NCBI GenBank assembly: GCA_900708905.1
Contig: CAADRB010000010.1
Location: forward strand, 2,983,578-3,047,577
Length of the DNA: 64,000 bases
Origin: Hymenolepis diminuta
Lineage: Eukaryota; Platyhelminthes; Cestoda; Cyclophyllidea; Hymenolepididae
Direction: 5' to 3'
Shown here: positions 1-11,350 of the stretch, piece after piece
Numbering within the stretch: the first letter of the stretch is position 1
Layout: every line of letters begins with the position of its first letter
Made by a program: the position numbers and the translations under genes
The notes under the pieces: model-generated
The model's database searches: none
What the model saw: the letters and a program-made list of their open reading frames with translations, nothing else
What the model was told of the DNA's origin: nothing

Positions 1-1299
1 ATGGAAAATGCGGTGAGATGTATGGTGGATGACATTTCGGCAGCAACGTCTAAGGTAAATAGCAGTCATGGACATCATTTCCATTCATCAAATCATCAAC
101 AGGGGCAGCAACAACTTCCTTCTCATCTCACACCTCCTGGACCCCCACCCCTTTCTCTTCCTTCTGATGACTTTCCAGCGAATACCTTCAATGCGGCGAG
201 ATCTGTAGCAGCAGCGGTATCAGCAGCCCTAGGATTTCACTTTCCCCCTCCTGATATGTTTAACCTGAACCCTCCTCAATCCTCTTCTCAAACGCCTTCC
301 TCCCTATCCTCAAAGCATAATGGAATTCCAGGCAGCCCCGAATCTCACAATTCCAAGAGTACAGCAGAAGATTACGCCTCTAGACCCTATCGTTGTACAA
401 CTTGTGGTAGAGGATTTGCAGTCAAAGCTGGTCTAATGCAGCATCTTCGAACTCACACAGATGAACGACCCTATCCTTGTCCTGAGTGTGGACGAGCTTT
501 CAAACAAAAGATCCAGTTGACAACTCATATGCGAGTCCATTCAGGAGAACGGCCTTACGGGTGTCGGATCTGTGGAAAGCTGTTCCGCCAGCAGAGTCAT
601 GTTGTGCAGCACTTAAGAACTCATACTGGTGAGAAACCGCACAAATGCACACGATGTAACAAGGCCTTCCGTCAGAAGTACAGTTTGATCTCACATCAAC
701 GACGAATGTGTCAGAGTAGATCAAGTTCCAGTTCAGCCCTGATGGCTGGAATGACAATGTGGATCGGCCCTGGCGGTCGAGCAGCTGAAAAAGCCGCTGC
801 GAAAGCTGCAGCGGCTGCTCTTCAAAACGGACTCCGAACGGCACATTCCACAAACCTCCTTCCGCCCCCTCCTCTCGGTAATTGTACCTCTCCCATTTCT
901 CTTCCCTTCTCTGCTCCCCAACCCGCTTCAAATGAACGCAATTCCTCACCAGTAGTCTCAACAAAGATGGAGGATAGAGTATCCTCTAGCCCTGCAAGTT
1001 CTCATGGAGGAGATGTAGGAGGAAATAGCAACTCATTCCGACAGCCTTCCCCACATCTTAAACACTCTCCTACTGGTGGATTGAACTCTGCATCATCCTC
1101 AGCGGGAAGATCTTTTCATGAAAATGACTATAGCATTGCTACTACATCCTCTACTTCCTCTTATCCCTCTCCATATCATTCCGGAGCGACGGATCTCCGT
1201 ATGAATACTGGAAATGGCGGGGCTACTTCAGAAAGCGCGTTCCCTACCCGTCTTGATAATACCCCGTCTGCCACTCCAATGGAGACAGCTGGTGTATAA
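1..1299 (+). CDS. C2H2 zinc-finger transcription factor (four fingers), possibly 5'-partial
   Basis: The open frame runs from an ATG at base 1 to TAA at 1297-1299 (432 residues). It has a Ser/Pro/Gln-rich N-terminus with a small Ala-rich stretch (about 66-77), then four tandem fingers. Zinc ligands: finger 1 C132, C135, H148, H152; finger 2 C160, C163, H176, H180; finger 3 C188, C191, H204, H208; finger 4 C216, C219, H232, C237. The last finger is therefore C2HC. Linkers are TDERP, SGERP and canonical TGEKP. An Ala/Lys-rich segment (about 261-274) and a long Ser/Pro-rich C-terminal tail follow. C2H2 arrays of this type bind DNA in the nucleus, so a sequence-specific transcription regulator is inferred. 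The closest named family is not recognised. The ATG coincides with the window edge, so the true start or upstream exons may be missing. No intron is needed within the frame. Confidence 0.9.
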   Translation: MENAVRCMVDDISAATSKVNSSHGHHFHSSNHQQGQQQLPSHLTPPGPPPLSLPSDDFPANTFNAARSVAAAVSAALGFHFPPPDMFNLNPPQSSSQTPSSLSSKHNGIPGSPESHNSKSTAEDYASRPYRCTTCGRGFAVKAGLMQHLRTHTDERPYPCPECGRAFKQKIQLTTHMRVHSGERPYGCRICGKLFRQQSHVVQHLRTHTGEKPHKCTRCNKAFRQKYSLISHQRRMCQSRSSSSSALMAGMTMWIGPGGRAAEKAAAKAAAAALQNGLRTAHSTNLLPPPPLGNCTSPISLPFSAPQPASNERNSSPVVSTKMEDRVSSSPASSHGGDVGGNSNSFRQPSPHLKHSPTGGLNSASSSAGRSFHENDYSIATTSSTSSYPSPYHSGATDLRMNTGNGGATSESAFPTRLDNTPSATPMETAGV

Positions 1300-1858
1300 A
1301 TTGTAGGTGTGCTAGAGGTCAATAGAGTATAAGGTCATGTCAACCTGTTTTTATGTATACCAGTTCATACCTGATTAATCCCATGTCCGTTTATTTGTGC
1401 TGCATTTCTGACCCCCTCCCTTTCCTCTTTCCCGATCATCTCTCCAGTTCCGCTTTGGTTCTCTGCGTTTTATCACTGATGTTGAGAATGGCGCTAACAC
1501 TACAAATACTTCTACTACTGTGTACTTATATCTATTGCGCCGTTTTATCGGTATTATATCTCCCCTCCCCCACTATCACACTCTTCTCTCCTATCACTCT
1601 ATCAACTCCGTGAAACTTACTCGAATACTATCAACAACAAAAGCAACACTCTTTGTTTGAATTATACCAAAAGTAAAATATTTTTACGAGCGAGAAATGG
1701 AATGTTTTTTGACTTTGGGTTAGGGCTGATTTGAAATCGGAATAACTTATTGAATCTCAAACAACGACCTTAGGTGCTATTGTTGAAGTACATAATCTAT
1801 CCTAGTTGGAGATTGATTGACTCTAAAGTGATGTCCGGACTTTAGCAAGGAAAATAAA
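1300..1858 (+). other. probable 3' UTR of the zinc-finger gene
   Basis: This stretch directly follows the stop codon. It is notably pyrimidine-rich at about 1410-1450 and 1558-1610, and it ends at the first canonical AATAAA downstream of the gene. The C/T richness keeps a small frame open (1353-1613), which I regard as an artefact. The assignment is inference from position and the polyadenylation signal. Confidence 0.5.
1853..1858 (+). promoter_or_regulatory. candidate polyadenylation signal AATAAA
   Basis: This is the first AATAAA after the zinc-finger stop codon, about 550 bases downstream. A second lies at 2142-2147. Either could define the transcript end. AATAAA is frequent by chance in AT-rich DNA. 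Confidence 0.4.
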
Positions 1859-2577
1859 ACCTAAATTCTCAGAAGCAATAATATTACTGTTATCCACTGT
1901 GATTGCAAAAGCCTTAAGAATGATCGTAGGTATAGAAGATCAAAGAAACATCAAATTGCCACAATATTTTAATAGTTTCTTAACAAAAGGGTAGATTTAT
2001 GAACCGAGATAAAGTAAGAAAGAGTGTTCTGTGGCAATTGATATCACAGAAAAGTTCTATAATGCACACTTAAACGCATGGCATTCGAAGTATGCGCCTT
2101 TTACTCCTTTCAGGCGAACTTGTGGACTATGGAAATACAAATAAATGTAAATCTGGCCTTCTGAGTAGTTATCTTTTTATGCAGTCTTCAGAGCCAAATC
2201 CTAACAGAAAGAAAACTCTAAGATATCCCAAGCCTTAAAGTTCGTAAGATAAAGAGACACCATATCACTACAAGATATCAAAATAATTTTAAGCTTTTCA
2301 AGGTCGAAATCTTCCATCTCCGTACTGAAAACTTTACTTCTCCTCCAACCAGTATTTTCGGTAGTAACTGAAATTAATCGTTTTAATCAAATACACCTAA
2401 ATAAAATGGAGAATCACTGCAGTGTTATGCAGAAGTCATTAGAATAAGGTAAAATAGGAATTTTAAATAGCTGAGGAGGATGAAAAGTAGAAATGTCTGG
2501 AAGTACATCATTTTGATTGTATAAAAATGCGAAGGATTAGAGAAATCGTCAGTGTATTGTATTAAGATGATAATAAT
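1859..2577. other. AT-rich intergenic DNA, nothing recognised
   Basis: Apart from the alternative AATAAA at 2142-2147, no coding frame, repeat or structured element stands out. Confidence 0.5.
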
Positions 2578-2785
2578 TCCCAACCCCGTTTGGGAAAGCG
2601 TTTTTCAACACTCATCTTGGATAGTGAGTGATATAATGGGGCCTCTCTAGTGAGAGACCCGAATTCTACCATCCTCTGTATTAGCCAAACTTAGCCAGTG
2701 CCATTCGCCGACGAGAATCGGGCTCATGACCTCTGACATGACAGATGAGCATGATGACCAATGCACCACGGATGAAGTGATACAT
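2578..2785 (-). repeat. SINE-A copy 1 (tRNA-derived SINE-like repeat)
   Basis: Read on the minus strand, it begins with a tRNA-like head: an A-box-like GTGGTGCATTGGTCATC near 2760 and a B-box-like GGTCATGAGCCCGATTC near 2720. A body follows with GTCTCTCACTAGAG and ends GTGTTGAAAAACGCTTTCCC near 2590-2612. The same body order recurs at 46468-46665 (minus) and 40672-40885, 13862-14000 and 22279-22465 (plus). A B-box-like head with a shared unrelated body is typical of tRNA-derived SINEs. The copies are strongly diverged, so the family is probably old. Confidence 0.6.
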
Positions 2786-3689
2786 TTTTACTACTCATGG
2801 ATTAAATTCAGTTTTAACTACCTTCTAGAAAGTATATTAGTAGAACTATCAGAGTATCCATTTTTAAAGAGTGCATTTTTATCATAGGATTTATTTTTTA
2901 AAATTAGTCATAATTTGGCTTAAATTTACAATTTTTGAGTGTACAAACCCTGTAGCACCTGCGCTACCTCCTCGAACTCTGTATTGCGCACCTACTGATA
3001 TATATTTTTACTTAACTGTTAAGTGTTCATCAATGAACAAAGAAGGCGAAATCGGTTAACCGCCTAGCTGTATCTTATTTCGGCTGTTCATCACAATCCG
3101 GATTGCCCTAACTCAATACTGGCACTTATCTCTTTCCTCCCAATTCCTCTTCTTACTTCTTTCTCATTTCCCTTCCTAGTCATTCCCAATTTTCCAGTTA
3201 ATTCGTGGTCCTACTTAACTCTTGCTCTTCTCATTCGGAAGGGACTATTGTTTCTTGTTAGCCCTAGTAAGACCATTATGAGGGAATGTCTAGTCTAAAT
3301 TGGTCTTACCCCTAAAATAGCTTTACTCTGGATTGGAGCTGCTTTAAGTCACGATCGGTTGGTTGATTCAGGTTAATGCTAACTGCATTCACCTCAATAT
3401 GATACTATTTTAATTATATCAATAAAAAGAAGGAATAGAAGATGGTAAATGAGATTTACTTCTATACCATGCAAGTCTTTCAGACATGCAGTCACTGTTC
3501 GGTCAATTTTTAATTTGTATTACATTTTATTTAGTTGATTTAGTACAAGTAATCAGTTAATGTTTGAAAAGAAACAACGAATTGGACAGAAATATAAATA
3601 ATATTTAATACTGCACTAATGGATAGATGAAATGAAGCATGAAATACCTCAAAAGAAAAAAATCTTAGAACTTGAAGTTGTGATCAGTT
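2786..3689. other. intergenic, nothing recognised
   Basis: AT-rich DNA with a pyrimidine-rich patch at about 3125-3240. The small open frame 2871-3059 has no recognisable protein character. Confidence 0.5.
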
Positions 3690-3791
3690 CAATTGACCAT
3701 CCACATCACTCGTTGAGCACCGATGGATATTGACCTCGTCATCCCTGACTTGGCAGACCTTCACGTTTACTAGCGCACCACTTGCAATTGA
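3690..3791 (-). repeat. SINE-A head-only copy with 7-bp target-site-like repeats
   Basis: The 88-base insert 3697-3784 reads on the minus strand as a tRNA-like head: AGTGGTGCGCTAGTAAACG, then CTGCCAAGTCAG, then a B-box-like GATGACGAGGTCAATATCC. It is flanked by identical 7-bp direct repeats CAATTGA at 3690-3696 and 3785-3791. The motif CTGCCAAGTCAG is shared with the copy at 40672-40885. The SINE-A body is absent. Likely a truncated SINE or tRNA-like retrosequence; too degenerate to be a working tRNA gene. Confidence 0.55.
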
Positions 3792-6099
3792 TATCTACTT
3801 AGGGTTAAAAATCATATAAATTTTTATTCTCGTAATTGCATGTTTTACAAACCAGTTATTTATCTGTTGAGAGTAGAATGAATCGTACTTCTGTGATAGC
3901 ATGTTTATAAGAGAATAAATGGAAACGAGTCCAGATAATAATTAATAAGCAGGCAAATAATAGAAATTTGGATTCTTAAATCCGAAACTCATACTTGATT
4001 TGATTAAAAGAGAGCTGTAGCAGAAAAGAATCCAAATGAAACGTCAATTCCGATTATTAAAATCTCTTTCTCTATGATCTTCTTTTTTAGAGAATGGAGT
4101 GATGTGTGTTTGAATTTTACCTCTCAGTGATTGACAGTCGAGTTCTCCCTCTTTTTCTCTCTCTCTCTCTCTTGGATTCTCAAGGAGTTGAAGAAACGAG
4201 AATGAATGACATGCTATTACTATTACTACTACCATTACCATGGCGTGGCTTTTTAACCATCATGTCTAAGGGCTAAAGTGGGTCTTAAAGAGGTGTATGA
4301 TTTGGTTTGTGGGAAATTCTATTTTAGAGTTTTTCTTCTAATACACCGCTTAATTATTCCGAATTAGAATGGTTGAGATAATTGAATCCGATATGGAAAA
4401 GAAATAGTTGAAGTATTAAGATAACAAGAAATAGAGTACTTACGGACTCATTTAATTTCTCTCTTAACAATTTTGCTAATCTATATAGAATCCATTTCCA
4501 AAAATGGGAGAAAATTGAATATTATGATTATATTTTGGCAGTTAACTACAAATTCGATTCTGAGAAAGCTCTTCCTGAATATGCTTTATAAGGTGATATT
4601 GCTACATCTCAGAAGATCATTCTGTAATAGCGTGAAACCTACCTCAAGCTTGGTGTCGGATCTGGTCAAAAGAGCCTCTTCTGATCAAATCTAGTGCGTG
4701 GTAATTGTTTAAACCAAGTGACTGTGTGTTAATAACACCGAACTGATGAGACTCAAATAAAAAATGAGACGTTCCGATATATATATATAAAAGGAGAGAC
4801 TTTATTCTTTACACTTCCATATTTACTTTTCTCAAAACAAAAAATCAGGAATCTCACTTTATCTATGATAATTATCTGAATAATTATTCAAAATATTCAT
4901 TTTATGCTTCTTGTTGCCAATTACATAAACTTCAAAGTCTTACTAATCTCAAGCTTAATTAAACTAAAGTATTAAGGTCATTTTGGAGTTGGGACCTTTA
5001 CCGCAAGAACAAATTAGAGTCTGTCCAAAACTAATTTAACTTCCTCGAGCTCATGGGAGCTAAGAAAACTTAGCTCGGTGTGGAAAAATAGAACTTACTT
5101 TGAATTTTTGAAGGAAATTATGTACTTTAGCTCAGAGCATAAATAATTATTTTCCTGAGTAAACCTCGAAAACACAGCAAAATGGAGCGTGATTAAGGAC
5201 CACTAAAGTTGCTTAGGGTAAAAAGTGAAGTTGATACGTGCAAATCATTTATTAATACATGATTTTCAAAATACTTCTTGTTAAAATTTTATTTTTCAGT
5301 AGTGTTCAACTGAAATGAAAGAGCAGAGCTTCTTCCTTTTAGGCTCATATATGAAGTATTGCGCTCACCTGATATCTTTTCGTTCTTTATTACACCCGCT
5401 ACCATATCTGCTGCTCGCTTTAAACTAAATGCCATAATTTGGACTGATCTTGCATATGACAGTCGTCTGCTGGATGTCTAGTTGAATAAGACATACACAG
5501 TGAGGACTGTCGCAACTGGAAGATCTGACGTACTTCCACAAAACTACTTGTCAAATTGATAGATAACGACGGACAGCTTGAATTTCAATCAATTAAATTA
5601 ATATAATGCTATACCTCGATTCTCAAAATACATCTAGTGTGGGCCTCTTTCCTCTGCCTTTCTACTCTCGTTTTTCATTCTGAAAAAAATTTGAAACTGC
5701 TATAAAGTCTCCCCATTGCGATTAAGGAACCAAGGGGCCCAATAAAAATATCCGCCTGGGCTTTAATTATTAAAATGAGTTAAGCTGATATTAAAACAGT
5801 GACTTATCATGTCAAATTGATTTATGAGATACTTTTTCTTAGGAAACTCCCTAATTTTACTTCTCCCGTCTATAAATGTCAAATTTCATACCTATAGAGA
5901 CCGACCGATAGTGCCGATAGAAGTATTCTCCAGAGTACGATACCTTCAATTGACTTCCTTTTCGATTACGAGCAGGAAAAAAACGCCTATCGGCATCTAC
6001 TTTCCTATACAGTTCTAAGATGCATTTGCATTAACGGAGAAGGCATCTTCTTTTTGTCCATGTCAGTCATAAGGAAAGACACCTTAAGAGAAAGAGGGA
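3792..6099. other. AT-rich intergenic DNA with a CT tract and a nested hairpin
   Basis: A (CT)n tract lies at 4157-4172. An imperfect nested inverted repeat lies at 5458-5511 (outer arms GACAGTC/GACTGTC, inner arms ATGTCT/AGACAT). The short frames here look like chance openings. Confidence 0.5.
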
Positions 6100-6660
6100 T
6101 GTATTTATCTACTTCGCTCTCTTTGATAAGAGCATATTGTAAAAGCGGACGGCGGCGGAATACCATCTTTCATCACCAATGTTGCTGAAAGTAGATACAC
6201 ACAATGTCGGTAAAGAAAGTGCGCTCTCTTTTGTCCTTTACTTCGATATAAATGATAGCGAAGAGGACAGTAATTCCCACGAATTGCCGTCCAAGAATAT
6301 TCCTGTTTAGGAGACCTTTTCACGACTTTTCCCGGTTTCTAAGGCATTTGTTGTGCACTTAAACAAATGGAGAAACCAGTCGTTTCTCTCTGTATGCGTC
6401 TAAAGAAGTTATGATTAATGCTATATTAGTCAGACTTTAACTTCATTATTCCTCTCTTTTGTGTCTATTGAACATTCATTATTTTTTTCCTTATTTTTGT
6501 GCAGGTGTGTAAATTCACATCCGCAAGATGCTATCGTTATTAGTTTTCGCACCTTCTTGCGGTAAAGGTATACCGACGACAATTGTTTCTTGGGCGCTCT
6601 TTCTCCTGTTTTCTTGTAGGACGTCTCTCTTTCAGACTTCCGTTGACGATGGAGAAGTAA
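6100..6660. other. composition island with hairpin and acceptor-like site
   Basis: G+C and CpG are raised compared with the flanks, for example GCGGACGGCGGCGG near 6148. A pyrimidine tract ending in GTGCAG (to 6504) resembles a 3' splice site. It is followed by an inverted repeat CCGCAAGA (6521-6528) / TCTTGCGG (6555-6562). A 19-codon frame runs from 6506 to a TAA at 6563. No gene can be assigned; regulatory DNA or a stray exon are both possible. Confidence 0.3.
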
Positions 6661-7680
6661 AGTCTCTTCATTGTTTAATCTGATAGAATAAAAAACAGCC
6701 TCATCTCTGGTTTACACTATTATGGTTAAAATAATTTTCCCCAAGCTGATAATTTGAAGCGCCCAATAAATCCCACCTTTTTATCTCAAATTTGCTATTC
6801 CGGATGAGGACGAGAAAAAACACAAATAGCAATGTTTCGGGCGCGAAAAAATTCTCTCCGCTTCTCTTTATTCGTTTATTAAAATAACATTAAAAAAAGA
6901 TGCTTCATATACGCGAGAGAGTTTAAAAAAAGGATTAACTGTGATTAATTGGTGTGAAAGTGGTTATTTTCACATAACCTTAAAGCATCTTTTTGCAAAT
7001 GAAACGGAATGAAAAATACCGCGGTATTTAAATAATAAATCATTCTGTATTACGTACTTTGTCAACAATTAATGTTAAATTACTTGATTGTTTGAGATAC
7101 TGTTATAGAGTTTGCATAGTGAATTAATAAGTGGAAAATTTTCTTATATCTGTACATTTTTTCAGCAAGGAGACTTATTCATGAAGATAATGGTTTAGGT
7201 AAAAAATCTACCTATCTGATTCTTATATTTATTCGAAAACATTGTGCAAAGTTTCACACTTACTGGCAGTTCTTTTACTGTGGATTCTTTAAACAAATTC
7301 TCAAGAAAATTCTTTTCCATTATTAATATAAAAAATCGGGACCAATTTTTTTAGTTTTCGACTTTTACTTTCCTCTGGGCATTTACATCAAATTTTAACT
7401 TCAAAAATGGTTCTAGAGTCGCACAAGGTTTTTTCTTCCCTTTCCGATGAGCCACACAGCCACACTTTCCGTTATTTTTGTTTATCTTCTTTGCTCTAAA
7501 CTCACATACCTATGGCTTCAGGTTTGATTTTATCAACCAAAACCGCACAAATCTGCTAGATATCTCTCAATTAGAATTGTTAACTTCAATCTTTCACAAA
7601 AAATCTTTACTATTTTTCAAGGAATTCTAATCTATTAACTCGTCAGCGTAGCTAATAATTAATGTTAACCTCCTCTGCCA
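6661..7680. other. AT-rich intergenic DNA, nothing recognised
   Basis: Homopolymer-rich A/T sequence without long frames or repeats that I could pair elsewhere in the window. Confidence 0.5.
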
Positions 7681-7850
7681 GATACAATTATCATTGCTTT
7701 CTGAAGCAATGTAGAGGGGTGTCAAAGGGTTTTACTTTAATTGATTTTAGCATTTGGATTGTACAATATTTGCTAAATAGCTCAAATTTCCTGATTCGTC
7801 TCCAGAATTGCTGAGCGATTACTTTTTCACGATATTCAGTGATCACCGGC
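7681..7850 (+). repeat. Repeat-B copy 1
   Basis: It shares ordered motifs with 18060-18212 (read minus): a GTTTTACTT block, then GGATTGTACAATATTT, then TCAAATTTC followed by ATTCGTC. It shares TGATTC(G/A)TCTC and the GCTGAGCGA block with 21884-22038. Several blocks in the same order exclude simple AT-rich chance similarity. A sequence resembling a tRNA A-box (GGCTGAGCG) occurs in the related copy at 21884, so this may be another old SINE or a MITE; the class is uncertain. Confidence 0.5.
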
Positions 7851-10074
7851 CGTTTTTTAATCACAAAAGTTCTGTCCTGTCACATTAATGCATGTTTTCT
7901 TCCAATAGTTGAGAAGAGGAAACGATCTTACATGATATTTAACAGCTTATGCTTTCAATATAACTAAGATGAGATAGTTAAAAAATTTAAATTAAACATT
8001 TTTCAGTACAGTAAAACAATGTTAATTTTGACAGCGAGGTACATAACATTGTCCAATTAAATCATTCCATTAACGTTTTAATTGAAATGCAATTAGTACC
8101 TTAATAAATACTTGCCTATTTAATCTGATAATTTCTTTATGTATCATTATCCAACTTGTTTTTAATTTAATAGAATATTTAATATTACCCTAAGAAACTA
8201 GAATCCTTACATGATTAAAAAATCTCTGATAAATCTGAAAATAAAAACTTATAAGACAATAAGTTGAGAAAAGAATTAAAGAAAAAACCCAGTCGGATTG
8301 TCAGTTTTGTATATTTTCTTTCTCTCCTCTTTTTTTGCAAATTTTCGTTCGAATTACTTCTTCAGCTGACTTTCTTGATTGATGATCATGTTCTATCTAA
8401 AACGAAAGCATTACCTTAGTTTCGAAATCTTTCTATTTCAAATTCGTGAACCCTATTTCTGATAATACTAAGGCCATTATATATATAATTATACAATAAT
8501 AATTGTACTCCCAGTGCTGCAACTAGAAATACTTTTTTGGTTAATATTAGTGAATATTAACGAAGAAGGCAATGATCAACTTCTTAATTCAATTCTGATT
8601 AGTCGTAGTGGATCAAAAAGGAAACATAAAAGCGTCTCAAATATCGGTGCCAAGATTGTGCTGCTTAATCGCTTTTTTAAAAGATGAATACATTAATATT
8701 AGTCTAAAAGAGGGAAGTTCGGTTGAGGTTAAATAGATTTTCTTTAAACCGCACTATAAAAATCTCATATTGAATCTGGCTGATCAAAATGATCAGAAAT
8801 AGTTTGAATCTAAGATGCGATTTGAACAAGATGAAGTCTAACTTGCATATTGTAGATATCGGAAGAAAATGAGTAAATTTTAAAGAATTTGAACTTGAAA
8901 AGGGAAAATTTACTTCGATTTGGGATGGCCATGTGTGATTTGCCTCTTTGTCTTCATAAGGTTCTTGGCTTGTGAATTTTTTAGCGCGTTACGCTCGATT
9001 GGACCCTAGTTATAAGGAATTTAGAGTGCCATCTACACGGGACCCTAATTTCCATGGTGAAGGTTCACATTCGGAATTGTTTTCTTAATAACCTATTTCT
9101 CATACTGATTCTAAATGGTGTTATAATACAAGACATTGCAAATCATCAGTCGAAAATTTGTTTACAATATTGGGATATTAATTCACAACAAACCTTTCGT
9201 TCGGTAAATAAGAACTACTTTAACAAATTGACTCTATGCCTACAAATTAAATATCATTTATTAATTTCTAGTGGGAGAAAAATTTTAAATTGTTATTTGT
9301 TTTATTAATCCTGTTCCAAGCATCATTAGAAACTAGTAGACCTCATCAAGTTTGTATTTTTACATGACTGCCAATATAATAATACACCAAATGACATTTC
9401 AGTAAATTAATCTTATTTGATTTAACTGTTAGTAAATTATCAATTTTCTAGGGCGCTTTCATTAATTTTATAAAGTGTCAAATCCATCATACCTTTTTGC
9501 CCCTTATCTGGATTCTAGGTATTGAAGAAATAACGTCAACAAGTTCCTTAATATATATTTTCTATTTCTATAATTTATTTTCTCAATGTGATTTTTATCT
9601 TTTCTTAAACTGTCACCTTATTTATTTAAAGAGCTAAATCAATTTTTAAGTTTGTTTTTCGTTTAATTTATTTTCGGCCTGCAAGTCATTTGCCAGTTTC
9701 TCACATGATGTAATTATCTCTAATCTGGTAATAATGTGTGCTTTAGGATGACAAAGCGAAGACTACTGAGATTATTATGATTAAAATATCTGGTGACCCT
9801 AACTCCTATACAAATGCGTTGACTCTAAAATGGAAAATAATGAATATAAATTTTATATTATTATCATTGCTGACGCAGTGCAAAACAAAACTTATAGAGG
9901 TTTTAATAAGTGGTTAAGAAAAAACAGGCCAATGCAGTAGAAGACCCTTCTCTTGACCTGCGGAAGCAATTGTTGAACATATTCTCGCAAGAAGTATAGT
10001 TTTCTTTGTAATGTCCCAACGTTGATTTGAATTCCATTTTCATGGCTACGATTATATCCATGATATTCAGATCT
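7851..10074. other. AT-rich intergenic DNA, nothing recognised
   Basis: Very AT-rich. The 84-codon frame at 9054-9308 is Ile/Leu/Asn/Lys-rich in the way expected of translated AT-rich DNA, with no domain. Confidence 0.5.
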
Positions 10075-10840
10075 TGTCAGTCGGCCGATTTAGCCACGTG
10101 GTTTGTCGGGTAATCTCGATTAATTTGTATCCTTTTATAGTCAAGAGCGGGTAGCAATAACTTTGTAATATAATAAAGTATTTAAGTGAAATTATTTGCA
10201 GAAACATATAACGAATGTAAGTCCTTCCAACAGAAAACTCTCTTTTATTTAACTTGTTAATCAGCCATCGAGTTTTCAGATGGCTACTTGTCGGTATTAT
10301 AGACAGAAACTTTTCGTATATTAGTTCCCCTATCTGTGTTTCTGACACCAATACAAAACTAGGACGGCCAAAATAGATTTCTCATAATGAAGTTAACTAC
10401 AATATATAATATATATCTTTTACTGGTTTGTCAATCAGCAATTTCGTCGACCACTTCTAATTGCTTTTACAATGAAACCTTTTATATTTTTTTCCTATTA
10501 GCTGGGTTTCAGACACCAACAAAGGATTAGAGAGCCCTAAATTTCGGTAGACTCGTCAATATTTACATTTTGATAGACTAGTTTCATTTGACCGACCTAT
10601 TGGTTATTCATCGAGTCTTTAGACCCCCATCTTATTACTTTCATAGAAAAAACATTTAAGATCTATTAGCCGTGTTCCAGACATTAATAAAGAAAGAGTG
10701 CCAAACTGGTTGCTCTATATAAAAATACTAGCAGACTAGACAATTTCCGAAAGTTTGATTGTTTTGGCGATCATTCTTCTTCTAGACAAATCGGCCATTT
10801 ACTTTCGAGTAAACGGGGACTAACATACTCGCACGGCAGA
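10075..10840 (+). repeat. decayed tandem repeat, unit about 170 bp, four to five units
   Basis: Landmarks recur at near-constant spacing. GACACCA at 10344 and 10512 and GACATTA at 10680 are 168 bases apart. Each is preceded by related text: CCCCTATCTGTGTTTCTGAC, then CTATTAGCTGGGTTTCAGAC, then CTATTAGCCGTGTTCCAGAC. A second landmark recurs at about 10077 (CTTGTCAGTCGGCCGA), 10251 (ACTTGTTAATCAGCCA), 10425 (TTTGTCAATCAGCAA), 10600 and 10770. Units have diverged greatly, so this is an old array. The minus-strand 94-codon frame at 10067-10351 lies over it and is probably accidental. Confidence 0.6.
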
Positions 10841-11350
10841 CACATAGAGATAAGCATCAAGCTGCATAAAACTCGGATCTAGAAGTACAGAAGCCCACAA
10901 GCAGGTAGATAGCCAGAGAGATAGTATCATAGTAGTTGGAAAGTGCATCGGGGTCGTCTCTGTGCCCGTTCGGTTTCGTGGAGTACATACAGCGATATAC
11001 ACATACACCTCACTACAACGGTAAATATTGCCGCAAAGAGGGATGAAAGGGACTACTATGGTAAGATGGCTGGTTGGATAGCTAGTTGTTGGCTGAATCT
11101 GACCAAAAATAAAACGAGACACGGAGTTTCATACGGGTAGACGGTGGAGAGAGAGAGAGAGAGGTGGAGCGCGTTGTAGACTAAAAGAGAGAGATACATA
11201 GACAGACACCACACATACCAATTTATTAATGCGACGCGCGTCCAACAGTCTCTCTCTCGGTGTGTTTGATATTAAAGTTCACTGTATATACAAGCACGCA
11301 GCTTATAGGCAGGCATACCAAAACACACACATTTATATACCCCTTGAAAT
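10841..11350. other. GC/CpG-raised island with GA tract
   Basis: Contains (GA)n at about 11149-11163, further GAGAGA motifs to 11190, CGACGCGCG near 11230, and a CT tract TCTCTCTCTC near 11251 that could pair with the GA tract. Overlapping short frames on both strands follow from the composition. Candidate regulatory or promoter-like DNA. Confidence 0.3.

Noticed and set aside
500..964. 154-codon minus-strand open frame
   Set aside because: It lies wholly antisense to the zinc-finger coding region and has no domain; it is a shadow of the real frame.
1353..1613. 86-codon plus-strand frame after the zinc-finger gene
   Set aside because: Ser/Leu/Pro-rich translation of a C/T-rich stretch in the likely 3' UTR.
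4743..4775. CTGATGAG followed by a short stem, resembling a hammerhead ribozyme core
   Set aside because: The conserved GAAA after stem II is missing and stems I and III are not evident.
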